A DNA stretch of 64,000 nt from Massilia sp. UBA2604 (GTDB taxonomy: Bacteria; Pseudomonadota; Gammaproteobacteria; Burkholderiales; Burkholderiaceae_D), in contig DDKG01000075.1 of NCBI GenBank assembly GCA_002339265.1, positions 1 through 64,000 on the forward strand. Direction: 5' to 3'. A program made the translations under genes and the position numbers. Under the pieces are notes generated by a model. It had not been told where the DNA came from. It made no database searches and saw only the letters and a list, made by a program, of their open reading frames with translations. Positions 25,334 through 34,221 of the stretch are shown here, one piece after another. The stretch's first letter is position 1. Every line of letters begins with the position of its first letter.

Positions 25334-26268
25334 TAGATGTTACCTTCCACTTTCAAGTTAATTGATGCCGTGCGATGGTTATCCGCGCGGATGCTTCCCG
25401 TTACAAAACCGAGGGTGTTTAGATATCCGTAACGAGGGAGATTCGTTGCCTCGAATGGGACTGCCGTATCAAGGATCTCGCCCAGAATTGCATCTGCATA
25501 CATAGCCTCCTCAGCACTGATCGCAATGGTGCAGTTGACATCGCGGCTACGTGACCGTCTTGTAAGCTTGTACGTACCATCAAAGTTGTAAGTCCGCAGC
25601 GAGTAGCTCTTGCGATTAGATTCGGCACCGTATTGAGTCCCCCCGCGCGACTGCTCACCGATGAACTGCCGCCAGTCGCCCAACTTGATTGTGCCGATTG
25701 CTACGCGCACCCCGGGGGCCGCAGAAACGTTGATTGTGACCACAGCATTCGGGGTGAGTGGGACGTCGTCAAAGGACAGCTGCTCGGTAGGCACGAGCGC
25801 GGCGAACAGAAGCTCGTAGAAGCCAACGGCCTGGCTGTACAGGTCCCCGTTCCAGGAACGAACGAGGGGGCCACCGACGCCATCCCGAACTTCGACGCTG
25901 TACGTCGCGCCCTCCATCCCGTACACGGCAATACCATTCAGGAACCCAGGCTGTACGACGTAGGTCAACGAACCGGTGGCCGCCACTTTCGTATTTGAAT
26001 AATCATCGAACGGAGCCATGCGATTTGTTGGCCCGTCGCGATACCAGTAATTGGCGTCGGCATCGGGCTTCGCTGAGCGGCCTGTATGCGTCTGGCGACA
26101 CGCCCAAACGGAACCATCGTAGGTTCGCTTGTCATTCACCTGATAGCTACCTGCGGAGACCCATGCAACCTCGCCGTTAGCGATATCCGGCTCAGGGATC
26201 GACGTTCCAGTTTTCAGCATGCCTGCAGTGATATCAATGGGCACCATGACCCGTGCGCTTGTAGTCAT
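25333..26268 (-). CDS. Tail structural protein downstream of the tape measure
   Basis: The 311-residue protein is beta-rich, with no membrane span or enzyme motif. The N-terminal 80 residues (NGEVAWVSAGSYQVNDKRTYDGSVWAC) resemble the small carbohydrate-binding-like repeats found in baseplate and tail-tip proteins. As the first gene after the tape measure it holds the slot normally taken by distal tail or hub proteins. I do not recognise a specific family. Confidence 0.55.
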   Translation of the reverse strand: MTTSARVMVPIDITAGMLKTGTSIPEPDIANGEVAWVSAGSYQVNDKRTYDGSVWACRQTHTGRSAKPDADANYWYRDGPTNRMAPFDDYSNTKVAATGSLTYVVQPGFLNGIAVYGMEGATYSVEVRDGVGGPLVRSWNGDLYSQAVGFYELLFAALVPTEQLSFDDVPLTPNAVVTINVSAAPGVRVAIGTIKLGDWRQFIGEQSRGGTQYGAESNRKSYSLRTYNFDGTYKLTRRSRSRDVNCTIAISAEEAMYADAILGEILDTAVPFEATNLPRYGYLNTLGFVTGSIRADNHRTASINLKVEGNI

Positions 26269-26276
26269 CTGATTTC

Positions 26277-29200
26277 CTACGCTTGCACAGTGTTAATGAC
26301 ATCGGCGCGAATAGCGTTGCCACCGTCCGTCACATTGTCAAATTGATCGGCGAGCTGTCCGGTGCTGTACGCGGTTTGTTCAGCTGCATCTGCACCTCTA
26401 CTGATCTCGCCCTGCAACCGTGCGACTTCGCCGCGCAGCATCCGGATCTCGGCCGCCAGCACTCCGCTGCCCTCATTTGGGTTGCCGATCCGCCGCAACA
26501 AATCCTGGGTTTGTCCGGCGTTGAAGATCCTGGCAGGGCCAGTGGCCTCCAGCTCGGGACCGTTCTCGCCTACGATCCTCCAGCCTCCGGCGTGATCGCC
26601 ACCAGCCGCATAGCCAGGGACCTTGCCCTTGTACTCGGAACTATCCTTGAACGACTGCGCGATTGCGTCGTACGACACGCCGGCGGCGGCGCGGTCCATC
26701 CAGTACTGCAGCCCGGCCGCGTCAGCCGTGCGACCAAAGGTCGACTTGTACAGTGCTTTGATCTTCGCCTCCGGCGAATTGCTGATGGTGTTGACGATGT
26801 CCGAGATCGAGTTACCGGCTGCCGCACTGCCCTTCCAGTACTCGAGGCCGGCGGCATCCGGTGCGCGGCCGAGCGCGCTCTGGTACGCATCGCTGATCGA
26901 CGAGACCGCAGCATTGATCGGGTTGGCCTTCGCACCGAAGATCGCCGACTGGAGGGCCAGGATCGCGTCGCGGATCGACAGGCCCGTCGTGCTGATACCC
27001 TTCAACTGGTCAATCTGCTCCTGCTCACGCTCCAGCATCTTGTCGTACGACGCCAACTGCTCTTCCAGCGTACCCAGCGTGCGCTCCTCGACCGTCAGCG
27101 CCGCGTCCGAGATCGCCGCCAGGTCGGACATATCGTTGCGGGTGCGGTAGAAGTCGGCCTGGTAGTCGGCGAACGATGCGAATTGGTCGCTGGCATCCTG
27201 CGTCAGGGTACTCAGCACAGCCTGCAGCTTGTCTGCATCCGGCAGGACGCCGCCCGCGCGGGCCAGTGCGAGGAAGCTGCGCAGGTCCGATTGCGCGCGG
27301 GCGCGCTCGATCGCCTCCGCACCAGGACCACGCATGCCGTCGATCGTGCTGCGCAGGCTGTTCGACACCGCGCGAATCTTGTTGGCGGCCTCGGTATGGT
27401 TGGCGATCTGCGACTGCAGCGCCGCCTTCTCGCGCTCGACCACACGCTGGAGCACCGAGAACGCGCTGTCGACGTTGCCCATCAGGCCGGCGGCCACCTG
27501 CTGCGCCGCCTGCGCCGCCGCAGTAGCCGCCTCGGCTGCCGAGGCCTCCGCCTGTAGCGACTGGACGCGGTCCCACAGCGGCAGATTGCTTTCGTGGATC
27601 GTCGCACGCTCCTTTGCCAGCAGCTGCTCGCGGGTCATCGTCATCTCGTCGAGCCGGTCCTGCAGGCTCTTGCGCTCGTCGGCGATCTCCTGCATCGACT
27701 TGGTCAGGTCTTCGGTCGCCGGGTACACCTGGGCGAACGCTTCGGCCAGCGACATCAGCGACGTGTACTGCTTGGCGCCTGCCTCAGTCGTCAGGTTCAG
27801 GCCCAGGATGACGCTCTTGAATTCGTCGCGCGTGTCCACCCAGGCCAGCCCCATGTCGGCCAGCTGGCCGACGACATGCTTCTGGACTGGCGCCAGGCGC
27901 TCGGCCTCGGTCAGGAACTCCTGGGCGAACGTGCTCGCCTGGTCGGCCAGCGCGCCGATGCCACCGGACAGGCTGATCAGGCGCTCGCGGGCCGCCAGGC
28001 TGTCGATGCCGGCAGCGCCCACCGTGCGGCCGATGGACGCCATGATCGCGTCCAGGCCGGCGTAGTTCGACGCCACGCGGGCGAGCGTCTCCAGGTAGCC
28101 TTCGCCCACCTTCTGGAACTGCTCCAGGCCGGCCACGCCGAAGGCGGCCAAATTGTCGCCCACCTTCGAGAAGACGGCCGACAGTTCCTTCTGGATCTCG
28201 TCGTCGGTCTTACCCTTCAGGCTGACCTTGCCGATGTCGACCACGAACTGGCTGAGCTGCGCATTGAAGCTGTCGGCGCCCAAGCCGAGGATCTGGCCCG
28301 CTTCGTACACGGTGTCGTACAAGGACATCAGGACGCCGGTGATCTGGCGGTTGCCTTCCGCACCCAGCGGCGACGTCTTGGTGCTGGTCTTGTCGCTACG
28401 GAACCAGCCGCCGTCCTTCTTGATGTCGGCGTACTGCATGGCGGCGAGCGAGCCCGCGGCGATGCTGGAGAAGTTCGTCGGGTCGAAGGTGAAGCCGGTG
28501 TCCTCGACGGTCTGCTTGCCGCCGAAGACGCTGCCCAGCGCTTTGCCGACGAAGGTCTTCCCGATGACGGCACCGAGGGCTGCGCCCAGGGCCATGCCCA
28601 GCGGACCGCCGAGCAGCAAGCCGATCTGGCTGGAGCCCATGCCGAGGTACGCGCCGCCCATGGCACCGGCAACTCCGCCAGCGAGGCCGCCACTGATCCC
28701 GACCCCCTTCGAGTCGAAGACGTTCTTGTTGTATTCGGAGCCGAAGTCACCGGTCACGCCGGTCGTGCGCACCAGGAGTGATGCGAACTGACCGATGCCG
28801 GACTCAATGTTGCGCAGCGAGATCAGCATCTCGTTGCTAACGCCAAGGGTGTCTTGCGTCGACTGCTCGATCTGCGCGAGCGCGCGCGCGATCGAGTCGG
28901 ACTTGGCGTCGGACCCCAGCACCGTGCCAGTGCCCTGCGTCTTCTGCCGGGATTCGGACAGGCTCATCCCGCTGCCGCCGGACACGCCGCCGATCGCGAC
29001 GCCCAGGCCGGCGACGACAGCGGCCATCGCCGCCATGCGGCCGAAGGCCGTGTAGGGGTCGCCGCTGCCCTGGTTGAGGACCGCCGCGATACCCTTCGGC
29101 ACCAGCTCGGCCATCGTCATCGCCAACTCGGCAGCATGGAAGACCTTGGACACGGTCATCAGTGCGCTATAGCCACGGCTCTGCTCACCGAAGAAACCGG

Positions 29201-31250
29201 ATGCAGCGCTTGCCATATCGCCGTATCCGGCTAAACGATTCCGGGTCTCCATCTCGCTCAGCCGCGCCATGTCTCGCATGTACTGCATTTCGCTTTTTTG
29301 CCCGGTAACGAGCGCGAGTCTGCCCTCCTCCCGCTTCTTATCGAACTCAGCCTGGCGGCGGCTGAATCCGTCGAAAGTAGACGACAGTGCTGACAGCGCA
29401 GTGCCCGCACCACCCAGGGATTCACGCAGCGCCTCGCCGAAGGACTGTGCCTTCGCCGGGTCAAGGAACTGGTCAAGCGACTCGGCGGCCTTGCGGCCGG
29501 CCTCCATCGTCTCGACACTACTCAATGCCGTCGCGCTGCGCTTCTTTGCGGCGATCAGCTTCTCGAGATTCTCGATCTCGTCGAGGGTCAGCCCAGTCGA
29601 TGCGCGCTGGGCCAACTGTTCTTCCAGGCGCGCGAGTTCGAGCGAAGCGATTTCGCTTCGGGTCTTGCCGAAGGTGCGCGCCAGTTCTTCGTTGCGGGTC
29701 GCTTCCGTCTCTGCGTCCTGGATTGTCTTTGCCGCAGCGGCGGCGTATTCGGTGCGCGTTTTATTCCAGCTGGCGAAGCCCTCCTCGGCACGCCTGTGCG
29801 ATTCGATCAGTTCAAGATTTGCAACCTGCTCGTTTGCGAGACTTTGCAGGTGCGCGTACTGGATTGGGCTCACCTTTCCTTTAACCGCAGCCAGCTGCTC
29901 GTTGAGCTTGATCTGTTCAACCTGGCTTGCCTCAAGCGGCGCACCGGCATTTACTTCCATATTGGTATGGGCGATCTTCGCCTGGATGGCCCGAGCGAGG
30001 TTCTGATACGCCTCAGCCTGTCGCTCGGCATCCTTCGACTCGTCATCGCTGCCCTTGTAGCCTAGCGTTTTCTTGGGCTGCTCAGTCGAGCCACCCGGCG
30101 CAAAGGCCTCGCCGGTCCGATTTGCAATACGGTTTAGGACCGCCTGCTCAAACTGATTTGCCGGTTTATTCCAGAGGTCATCGTACTTTCGATTTGCATC
30201 TTCCAGGATCGCGTTACGCTCGGCAGCTGCGTTCTTAATGTCTTGCAGTGGCGAACCGCCGCTCATGAGCTTAGCTGCCATGTTGGCGGGCGTCGCGGCC
30301 CATGCCAAATCGAGATCCGCAGCAACGACCTTGAAACTGCTCGATACGGCGGAGAAGGTCCGAGGTAGCAGCACGGCGACATCGACCACGCGCGCGAGTC
30401 CGACTGCAAGATCGTCCGCCCAACCGGCGATCTCACCGCTATTTACCAATCCGTCTTCGGCCTTGAGGACGTCAGAAAAGCCGTCCGCAAGGTCGGTCAG
30501 CGCCGGCAAGGCAGCAGTAAGGATCGAGGTAAAAACTTCGTTTGTGCGGACGCCGAGCAAGCCCATCTTGTCCTGGAGCGCCGACGCTTGAGCGACCGCC
30601 TCCGCCGAGGTGGTGGAAAAGTCGTCGACGTTATCAGCCAGGTCATTGAAGAATGGCAGCAGATCGGCACCAGACTTACCGAACAAATCCGTAACGATCG
30701 CCGCTTTCGCCGCACCATCTTCATAATCCTGAAGGCGCTTCGCCACCTCAACCATCACGTCGCTCGGGTCGCGCAAATTGCCAGCGGTGTCCTTTGCAGA
30801 AATCCCAATAGCGGCAAGTGCCTTACCGGTTTTGCTCGACTTCTCGTCGACGGTCGTAAGGCCGCGCGCCAGCTTTACCAGCGCAGGGTCGACGCTGCCA
30901 GCGAAATCGACTCCGAACGCTTGTGCCACCTTTTGAATACGCGACAAGCTCTCGACATTGGTGCCGATCTTCTGCGAAAGATCGTCCAGCTCGCCCATCG
31001 AATTCATCACCTGGCCAATCTTCGCGCCGAGGGTAGCGAGCGAAATGCCTGCGATGGCAAAGCCTGCCACGTTCCCGATGGTCGACTGGAGATTGGAGTA
31101 CCGGTCGCCCAGGTCACCGATCTGACCGGAGATACGCTGCAGCGACTCATTGTTCATCTGCCGCAGAGCGTCACTTACGGTGACGATCCTGCGCCGGCTT
31201 TCAGCGGCGCCATCGACAACCATTTCAATAAGTGCGCGGGGCGTTGCCAT
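26277..31250 (-). CDS. Tape measure protein with C-terminal DUF4214 repeats
   Basis: This 1657-residue protein sets tail length. The N-terminus (LIEMVVDGAAESRRRIVTVSDAL) and the long helical section resemble lambda-type tape measures. A glycine-rich hydrophobic belt lies in the middle (GVAGAMGGAYLGMGSSQIGL and following). Near the C-terminus two tandem segments (ALGRAPDAAGLEYWKGSAAAG and a copy with TFGRTADAAGLQYWMDRAAAG) are DUF4214 repeats. A coiled coil (EIRMLRGEVARLQGEI) follows. By the usual 0.15 nm per residue rule it predicts a tail near 250 nm. The frameshifted chaperone genes directly upstream confirm the call. Confidence 0.93.
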   Translation of the reverse strand: MATPRALIEMVVDGAAESRRRIVTVSDALRQMNNESLQRISGQIGDLGDRYSNLQSTIGNVAGFAIAGISLATLGAKIGQVMNSMGELDDLSQKIGTNVESLSRIQKVAQAFGVDFAGSVDPALVKLARGLTTVDEKSSKTGKALAAIGISAKDTAGNLRDPSDVMVEVAKRLQDYEDGAAKAAIVTDLFGKSGADLLPFFNDLADNVDDFSTTSAEAVAQASALQDKMGLLGVRTNEVFTSILTAALPALTDLADGFSDVLKAEDGLVNSGEIAGWADDLAVGLARVVDVAVLLPRTFSAVSSSFKVVAADLDLAWAATPANMAAKLMSGGSPLQDIKNAAAERNAILEDANRKYDDLWNKPANQFEQAVLNRIANRTGEAFAPGGSTEQPKKTLGYKGSDDESKDAERQAEAYQNLARAIQAKIAHTNMEVNAGAPLEASQVEQIKLNEQLAAVKGKVSPIQYAHLQSLANEQVANLELIESHRRAEEGFASWNKTRTEYAAAAAKTIQDAETEATRNEELARTFGKTRSEIASLELARLEEQLAQRASTGLTLDEIENLEKLIAAKKRSATALSSVETMEAGRKAAESLDQFLDPAKAQSFGEALRESLGGAGTALSALSSTFDGFSRRQAEFDKKREEGRLALVTGQKSEMQYMRDMARLSEMETRNRLAGYGDMASAASGFFGEQSRGYSALMTVSKVFHAAELAMTMAELVPKGIAAVLNQGSGDPYTAFGRMAAMAAVVAGLGVAIGGVSGGSGMSLSESRQKTQGTGTVLGSDAKSDSIARALAQIEQSTQDTLGVSNEMLISLRNIESGIGQFASLLVRTTGVTGDFGSEYNKNVFDSKGVGISGGLAGGVAGAMGGAYLGMGSSQIGLLLGGPLGMALGAALGAVIGKTFVGKALGSVFGGKQTVEDTGFTFDPTNFSSIAAGSLAAMQYADIKKDGGWFRSDKTSTKTSPLGAEGNRQITGVLMSLYDTVYEAGQILGLGADSFNAQLSQFVVDIGKVSLKGKTDDEIQKELSAVFSKVGDNLAAFGVAGLEQFQKVGEGYLETLARVASNYAGLDAIMASIGRTVGAAGIDSLAARERLISLSGGIGALADQASTFAQEFLTEAERLAPVQKHVVGQLADMGLAWVDTRDEFKSVILGLNLTTEAGAKQYTSLMSLAEAFAQVYPATEDLTKSMQEIADERKSLQDRLDEMTMTREQLLAKERATIHESNLPLWDRVQSLQAEASAAEAATAAAQAAQQVAAGLMGNVDSAFSVLQRVVEREKAALQSQIANHTEAANKIRAVSNSLRSTIDGMRGPGAEAIERARAQSDLRSFLALARAGGVLPDADKLQAVLSTLTQDASDQFASFADYQADFYRTRNDMSDLAAISDAALTVEERTLGTLEEQLASYDKMLEREQEQIDQLKGISTTGLSIRDAILALQSAIFGAKANPINAAVSSISDAYQSALGRAPDAAGLEYWKGSAAAGNSISDIVNTISNSPEAKIKALYKSTFGRTADAAGLQYWMDRAAAGVSYDAIAQSFKDSSEYKGKVPGYAAGGDHAGGWRIVGENGPELEATGPARIFNAGQTQDLLRRIGNPNEGSGVLAAEIRMLRGEVARLQGEISRGADAAEQTAYSTGQLADQFDNVTDGGNAIRADVINTVQA

Positions 31251-31262
31251 CGTTTCTCGTCC

Positions 31263-31607
31263 TTAAGTCTTGCGTTGACGCGCCCACTCCTCCAGGCACG
31301 CTCGCTCCATCATTTGAATCAGCAGAAACATCTGCTGCCGCGCCTTCTTCTTCATCCCGCGCATGCGCAAGCAAGTTTCGACGCCCGGGTAGTTCAAGCC
31401 TGTTGCGCCGCACATGCCTGCATTCCACTGCGTTTGGACCGATAGCCAGAAACCGAAGGCTTCGTCGTTCTCCGGCCAGAGCCAATACTCGTCTTGCTGC
31501 AGCTCCAATCCGCCTTCGGCGTAGAGACCTAAGGCAGCAAGAGCGTCGTTGGCGCGCTCAGTGTCGGCGCGCTCGTTGCCGCCAAACTCAATTTGGCCGC
31601 GCGCCAT
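31263..31607 (-). CDS. Tail assembly chaperone T-part (DUF1799-like), reached by -1 frameshift
   Basis: The recognisable part, MARGQIEFGGNERADTE onward (114 residues), resembles the DUF1799 proteins encoded between the tail chaperone and the tape measure. The frame is open upstream through KKLTEVVR into the end of the chaperone gene. A -1 slip there would make a 231-residue fusion, as with lambda gpG-gpGT. An ATG at 31607 could also allow independent translation. Confidence 0.75.
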   Translation of the reverse strand: MARGQIEFGGNERADTERANDALAALGLYAEGGLELQQDEYWLWPENDEAFGFWLSVQTQWNAGMCGATGLNYPGVETCLRMRGMKKKARQQMFLLIQMMERACLEEWARQRKT

Positions 31608-31624
31608 AAGGCGCACGACCTCGG

Positions 31625-31957
31625 TTAGTTTTTTGCGGTGGCCGAGACCTGTTCCAGGTAGGTGTGCATGATCAGCAGCGGCAGACCAGGGTTGTCGAGC
31701 AGCTCGTCGAGCTTCTCGCTGGCGAACGGGACCGCGTTGCCATCTGCGTCCAGCATGCCGTCCCAACCCTCGGCGACCTTCTGGACGAAGCCCTTGACCT
31801 CGCCCTTCTTGTCCTTCATGACTGCGTCGATATCGCCTTGGGTGAGGCGCTTGCAGTTCAGGGTGAATTCGAAATTCACCGATTTGCCGTCTTCACCAGG
31901 CAGTGCGCCCTTGACCAAGACCGGGAGCTTGTTCAGCTTTTTCAGAATGAACGCCAT
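31625..31957 (-). CDS. Tail assembly chaperone (gpG-like)
   Basis: The 110-residue protein (MAFILKKLNKLPVLVKGALP) is basic at the start and acidic in the middle, and lies between the tail tube and tape measure genes. It matches the phage tail assembly chaperone group. Its last codons are GCA AAA AAC TAA, which place an A AAA AAC slippery heptamer exactly before the stop. Confidence 0.85.
   Translation of the reverse strand: MAFILKKLNKLPVLVKGALPGEDGKSVNFEFTLNCKRLTQGDIDAVMKDKKGEVKGFVQKVAEGWDGMLDADGNAVPFASEKLDELLDNPGLPLLIMHTYLEQVSATAKN
31628..31634 (-). other. Programmed -1 ribosomal frameshift site A AAA AAC
   Basis: The heptamer is in the correct 0-frame register for tandem -1 slippage and sits directly before the chaperone stop codon. 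The -1 frame continues as KKLTEVVR into the DUF1799-like frame. Confidence 0.85.
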
Positions 31958-31985
31958 CGCGTTTCCTTTCAGTGTGAGTAATTCG

Positions 31986-32948
31986 TTACACGCAGACGAA
32001 CCGCCATTCGTCGTTACCGTTGACCGGCATCAGGCGCAGGTCGAAGCCGATCAGGCGCTTGCCGTTAAGTTCCGACTTGCGCGGATTGGTCAGCTGCGCG
32101 GCGGGAGCGAAGATGATGGCCTTGTTGCCGGTGGCCGTGCCGATGGTGAAGCCCAGGCTTTGCGTTTCGTTCGCCTTGACCTTCTCCATGAGCGCCACTT
32201 CCTGCGCCGCGGTCAGCTCGAGTTCAAGCGTCGCCGTCGACTGGCGGTCCGAAATATCGACCGTCTCGGTGGTGAGCATCGCGCTGAAGTTCACGACGTT
32301 CCCGAAGTTCAGCTCCAGGCCGGTGCTGTTGTACACAGTGCCGCCGGTCAGTGCGCCGGCCACATAGGTGCAACCCAGTGTGATGTCGATGACGTTCGCC
32401 TTGGTCATGGCGACCGGCTTCTTCCAGGGCGTGAAGGTCGGGGCGACGTTTGGAGTCGCGACAATGCCGCCATCCAGGCCGGTCCATTCGAAGCGGAGCA
32501 TCGGGCGTTCGCCGATCTTCGCCGACAGGGTGCAGTTACCCATCGCGCCGAGCAGCTTGTGCAGGACGCCGTCGTCGTAGTAGTACTGGGTCAAGGTCTT
32601 CAGGGCCGACGATACCGGCGTGTACTCGACACGCGGCGGAGTGGTGAGCTGGCCTTCCGCCACCGCACAGCCCTGCAGCAGCTGACCCCAGGCCGGCGGC
32701 GTAGCAGCAGTGCCGGAACCGGCCAGCTCGACCGCATACGATACCTTGACGCTGCCCGGGCCGACCAGCTGCTCGCTGCCGCCGAAGTAGCCTCGGATCA
32801 GCGCGCGGTCGATGCCCTGCGCGTCCAGCGGCGTGACTGTGGCCTCCGAGAGCAGGATGGCGTTGGCTGCGCCACTTGGCGCCGCGTCAGTACCGGGGGT
32901 CGCTTCCACCTTGGCGGTCACGACGGTGTTTTTAATGAGGCGAGCCAT
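31986..32948 (-). CDS. Major tail tube protein
   Basis: The 320-residue protein starts MARLIKNTVVTAKVEATPG. It contains two similar beta-rich halves, including LTTETVDISDRQSTATLELELTAA near residue 235. It lies in the tail tube slot just before the chaperone genes. Size and pattern agree with the siphovirus tail tube group (phage tail tube, TTP). Self-assembly into the tube is expected. Confidence 0.8.
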   Translation of the reverse strand: MARLIKNTVVTAKVEATPGTDAAPSGAANAILLSEATVTPLDAQGIDRALIRGYFGGSEQLVGPGSVKVSYAVELAGSGTAATPPAWGQLLQGCAVAEGQLTTPPRVEYTPVSSALKTLTQYYYDDGVLHKLLGAMGNCTLSAKIGERPMLRFEWTGLDGGIVATPNVAPTFTPWKKPVAMTKANVIDITLGCTYVAGALTGGTVYNSTGLELNFGNVVNFSAMLTTETVDISDRQSTATLELELTAAQEVALMEKVKANETQSLGFTIGTATGNKAIIFAPAAQLTNPRKSELNGKRLIGFDLRLMPVNGNDEWRFVCV

Positions 32949-32951
32949 CGA

Positions 32952-33116
32952 TTACTCCTGGTCTGGTTTGGTGGCCGTTTCCGGCTTTGGGTTGAGGTCG
33001 ATCCACTCCCAGCGCTCATCGTCGAAGCGCCACGAACCGCCGCCAGGCGGTGGAGGGACATCGCGGGCCGGCTCGGCGGCGATGACTTTCTTTTCGAGGT
33101 TGGTATCGGTTTTCAT
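32952..33116 (-). CDS. Small tail-region protein
   Basis: An ATG frame of 54 residues starts MKTDTNLEKKVIAAEPARD and contains DDERWEWIDLNPKPE before the stop. It fills the gap between the tail completion gene and the tail tube gene exactly, with 2-3 bases on each side, which supports it as real. The proline-glycine-rich centre and tryptophans suggest an unstructured linker protein. Function unknown. Confidence 0.65.
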   Translation of the reverse strand: MKTDTNLEKKVIAAEPARDVPPPPGGGSWRFDDERWEWIDLNPKPETATKPDQE

Positions 33117-33118
33117 AG

Positions 33119-33550
33119 TCAGTTCAGGTTGCCGTTGTACGTACGATGGTCAGCGGTATAGATCAGCCCCACCCATCCGGTTTTCTTTCCGTCTGCCGTG
33201 TTCTCAGCCTCCACACCTGCGAGCACCAGGTCGCTGACGACACCTCCCAGCGTCGGATCGGCGGCCAGGCGCTCGGCGACGCGCTCAAGCAGCGGGTCAA
33301 CTGCCACGTCGCCGCTATCGGTAACGCTGCGCGCGTAGAGCTCCACCGTGACGCGCGTCGACCAATCGATCGGAGCGCCGCTGATCGTCCCCTGCCCAGG
33401 CAACGCCTGCTCCCACTGGACGCTGACCGCCTCCGCTTCCTGTTCCGGGAAGACGTTGGTCCGCGCTCGGTGGATGGACTTGCATACAGGCGGGTCCATC
33501 TGCAGCTGAGCGATCACAGCGGCAACCACCTTCGAGAAGGCGGTGCTCAT
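33119..33550 (-). CDS. Tail terminator / minor tail protein
   Basis: The ATG at 33550 (MSTAFSKVVAAVIAQLQ) overlaps the stop of the connector gene by four bases, giving 143 residues. The plan of a helical N-terminus, then DWSTRVTVELYAR and LLERVAERLAADPTLGG, is that of gpU/gp10-type tail terminators and completion proteins. Its position between connector and tube genes agrees. Confidence 0.65.
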   Translation of the reverse strand: MSTAFSKVVAAVIAQLQMDPPVCKSIHRARTNVFPEQEAEAVSVQWEQALPGQGTISGAPIDWSTRVTVELYARSVTDSGDVAVDPLLERVAERLAADPTLGGVVSDLVLAGVEAENTADGKKTGWVGLIYTADHRTYNGNLN

Positions 33551-33849
33551 TGAGTGCACTCGACGATGAGCGTCGTCATGCCTGTGCCGTCCGGCTGCGG
33601 CTCGACGATCACGTACGGCACGCCGGCGATCGAGATCCGCTTGCCCACCGGTTCGGCCATGACGGCGTTCGAGGCCACTTGGACCGAGGGGCTGGTGTTG
33701 GCCGCGCCAACGCCGAGAGAATCAGTCGTGCTCGGCTTGCGGAAGATGCCGGGCACCAGCACGCCGCCGATCTCCACCTGGACGTTTGCCAGGTGGTTCA
33801 GCACCATGCTGTTGGCGACAGCTTCGAGGTTGGCGAAGTTCACGGGCAC
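33547..33849 (-). CDS. Head-tail connector protein (gpFII-like)
   Basis: The 100-residue protein ends in a beta-rich KRISIAGVPYVIVEPQPDGTGMTTLIVE segment. This is characteristic of ATP-binding-sugar-transporter-like/FII head-tail joining proteins. It stands between the capsid-associated DUF2190 gene and the tail terminator gene. It overlaps the terminator start by four bases. Confidence 0.65.
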   Translation of the reverse strand: MPVNFANLEAVANSMVLNHLANVQVEIGGVLVPGIFRKPSTTDSLGVGAANTSPSVQVASNAVMAEPVGKRISIAGVPYVIVEPQPDGTGMTTLIVECTQ

Positions 33850-33852
33850 GGC

Positions 33853-34185
33853 TTAGCGAATCACGCCGTCGAGCAGCACGGTTGCGCTGGTTTCGGTGCC
33901 GCTCTTGGGGGCTGCGGCTGCGCCGACCAGGACGTTGTTGGTCGCGGTCTTGGTGATACGCTTCGCCGTGTTGTCCCAGTACACCTTGTCGCCAGTGGCG
34001 AGCGTGTCGGCAGTCACCGCGCCCAGGGCGAAGATGCCCTCGCGGACGATTTCGACAGGAGCACCCTGCAAGGCATCGTTGGCAGCGACGCCGAAGATCG
34101 CGCCGACCAAGGCGCCCTGGCCGCTGACGAGGTTTGCAGGCGCGGTAACGGTGACGACCTTGCCGGGCTGAATGAAGTTCTTCAT
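33853..34185 (-). CDS. DUF2190 family capsid-associated protein
   Basis: The 110-residue protein reads MKNFIQPGKVVTVTAPANLVSGQGALVGAIFGVA, the standard opening of DUF2190 proteins. These lie next to major capsid genes and are thought to decorate or stabilise the head. GDKVYWDNTAKRITKTA in the second half is also typical. It lies 36 bases after the capsid gene. Confidence 0.85.
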   Translation of the reverse strand: MKNFIQPGKVVTVTAPANLVSGQGALVGAIFGVAANDALQGAPVEIVREGIFALGAVTADTLATGDKVYWDNTAKRITKTATNNVLVGAAAAPKSGTETSATVLLDGVIR

Positions 34186-34221
34186 GGTGTGGTTTCCGTG
34201 ATGGATGGTTACCGGGCCGGC

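Noticed and set aside
31263..31766. Independent start at 31766 for the DUF1799-like frame
   Set aside because: The N-terminal extension up to 31608 is the -1 frame of the chaperone gene. It is low in conserved character apart from the last residues used by the frameshift product.
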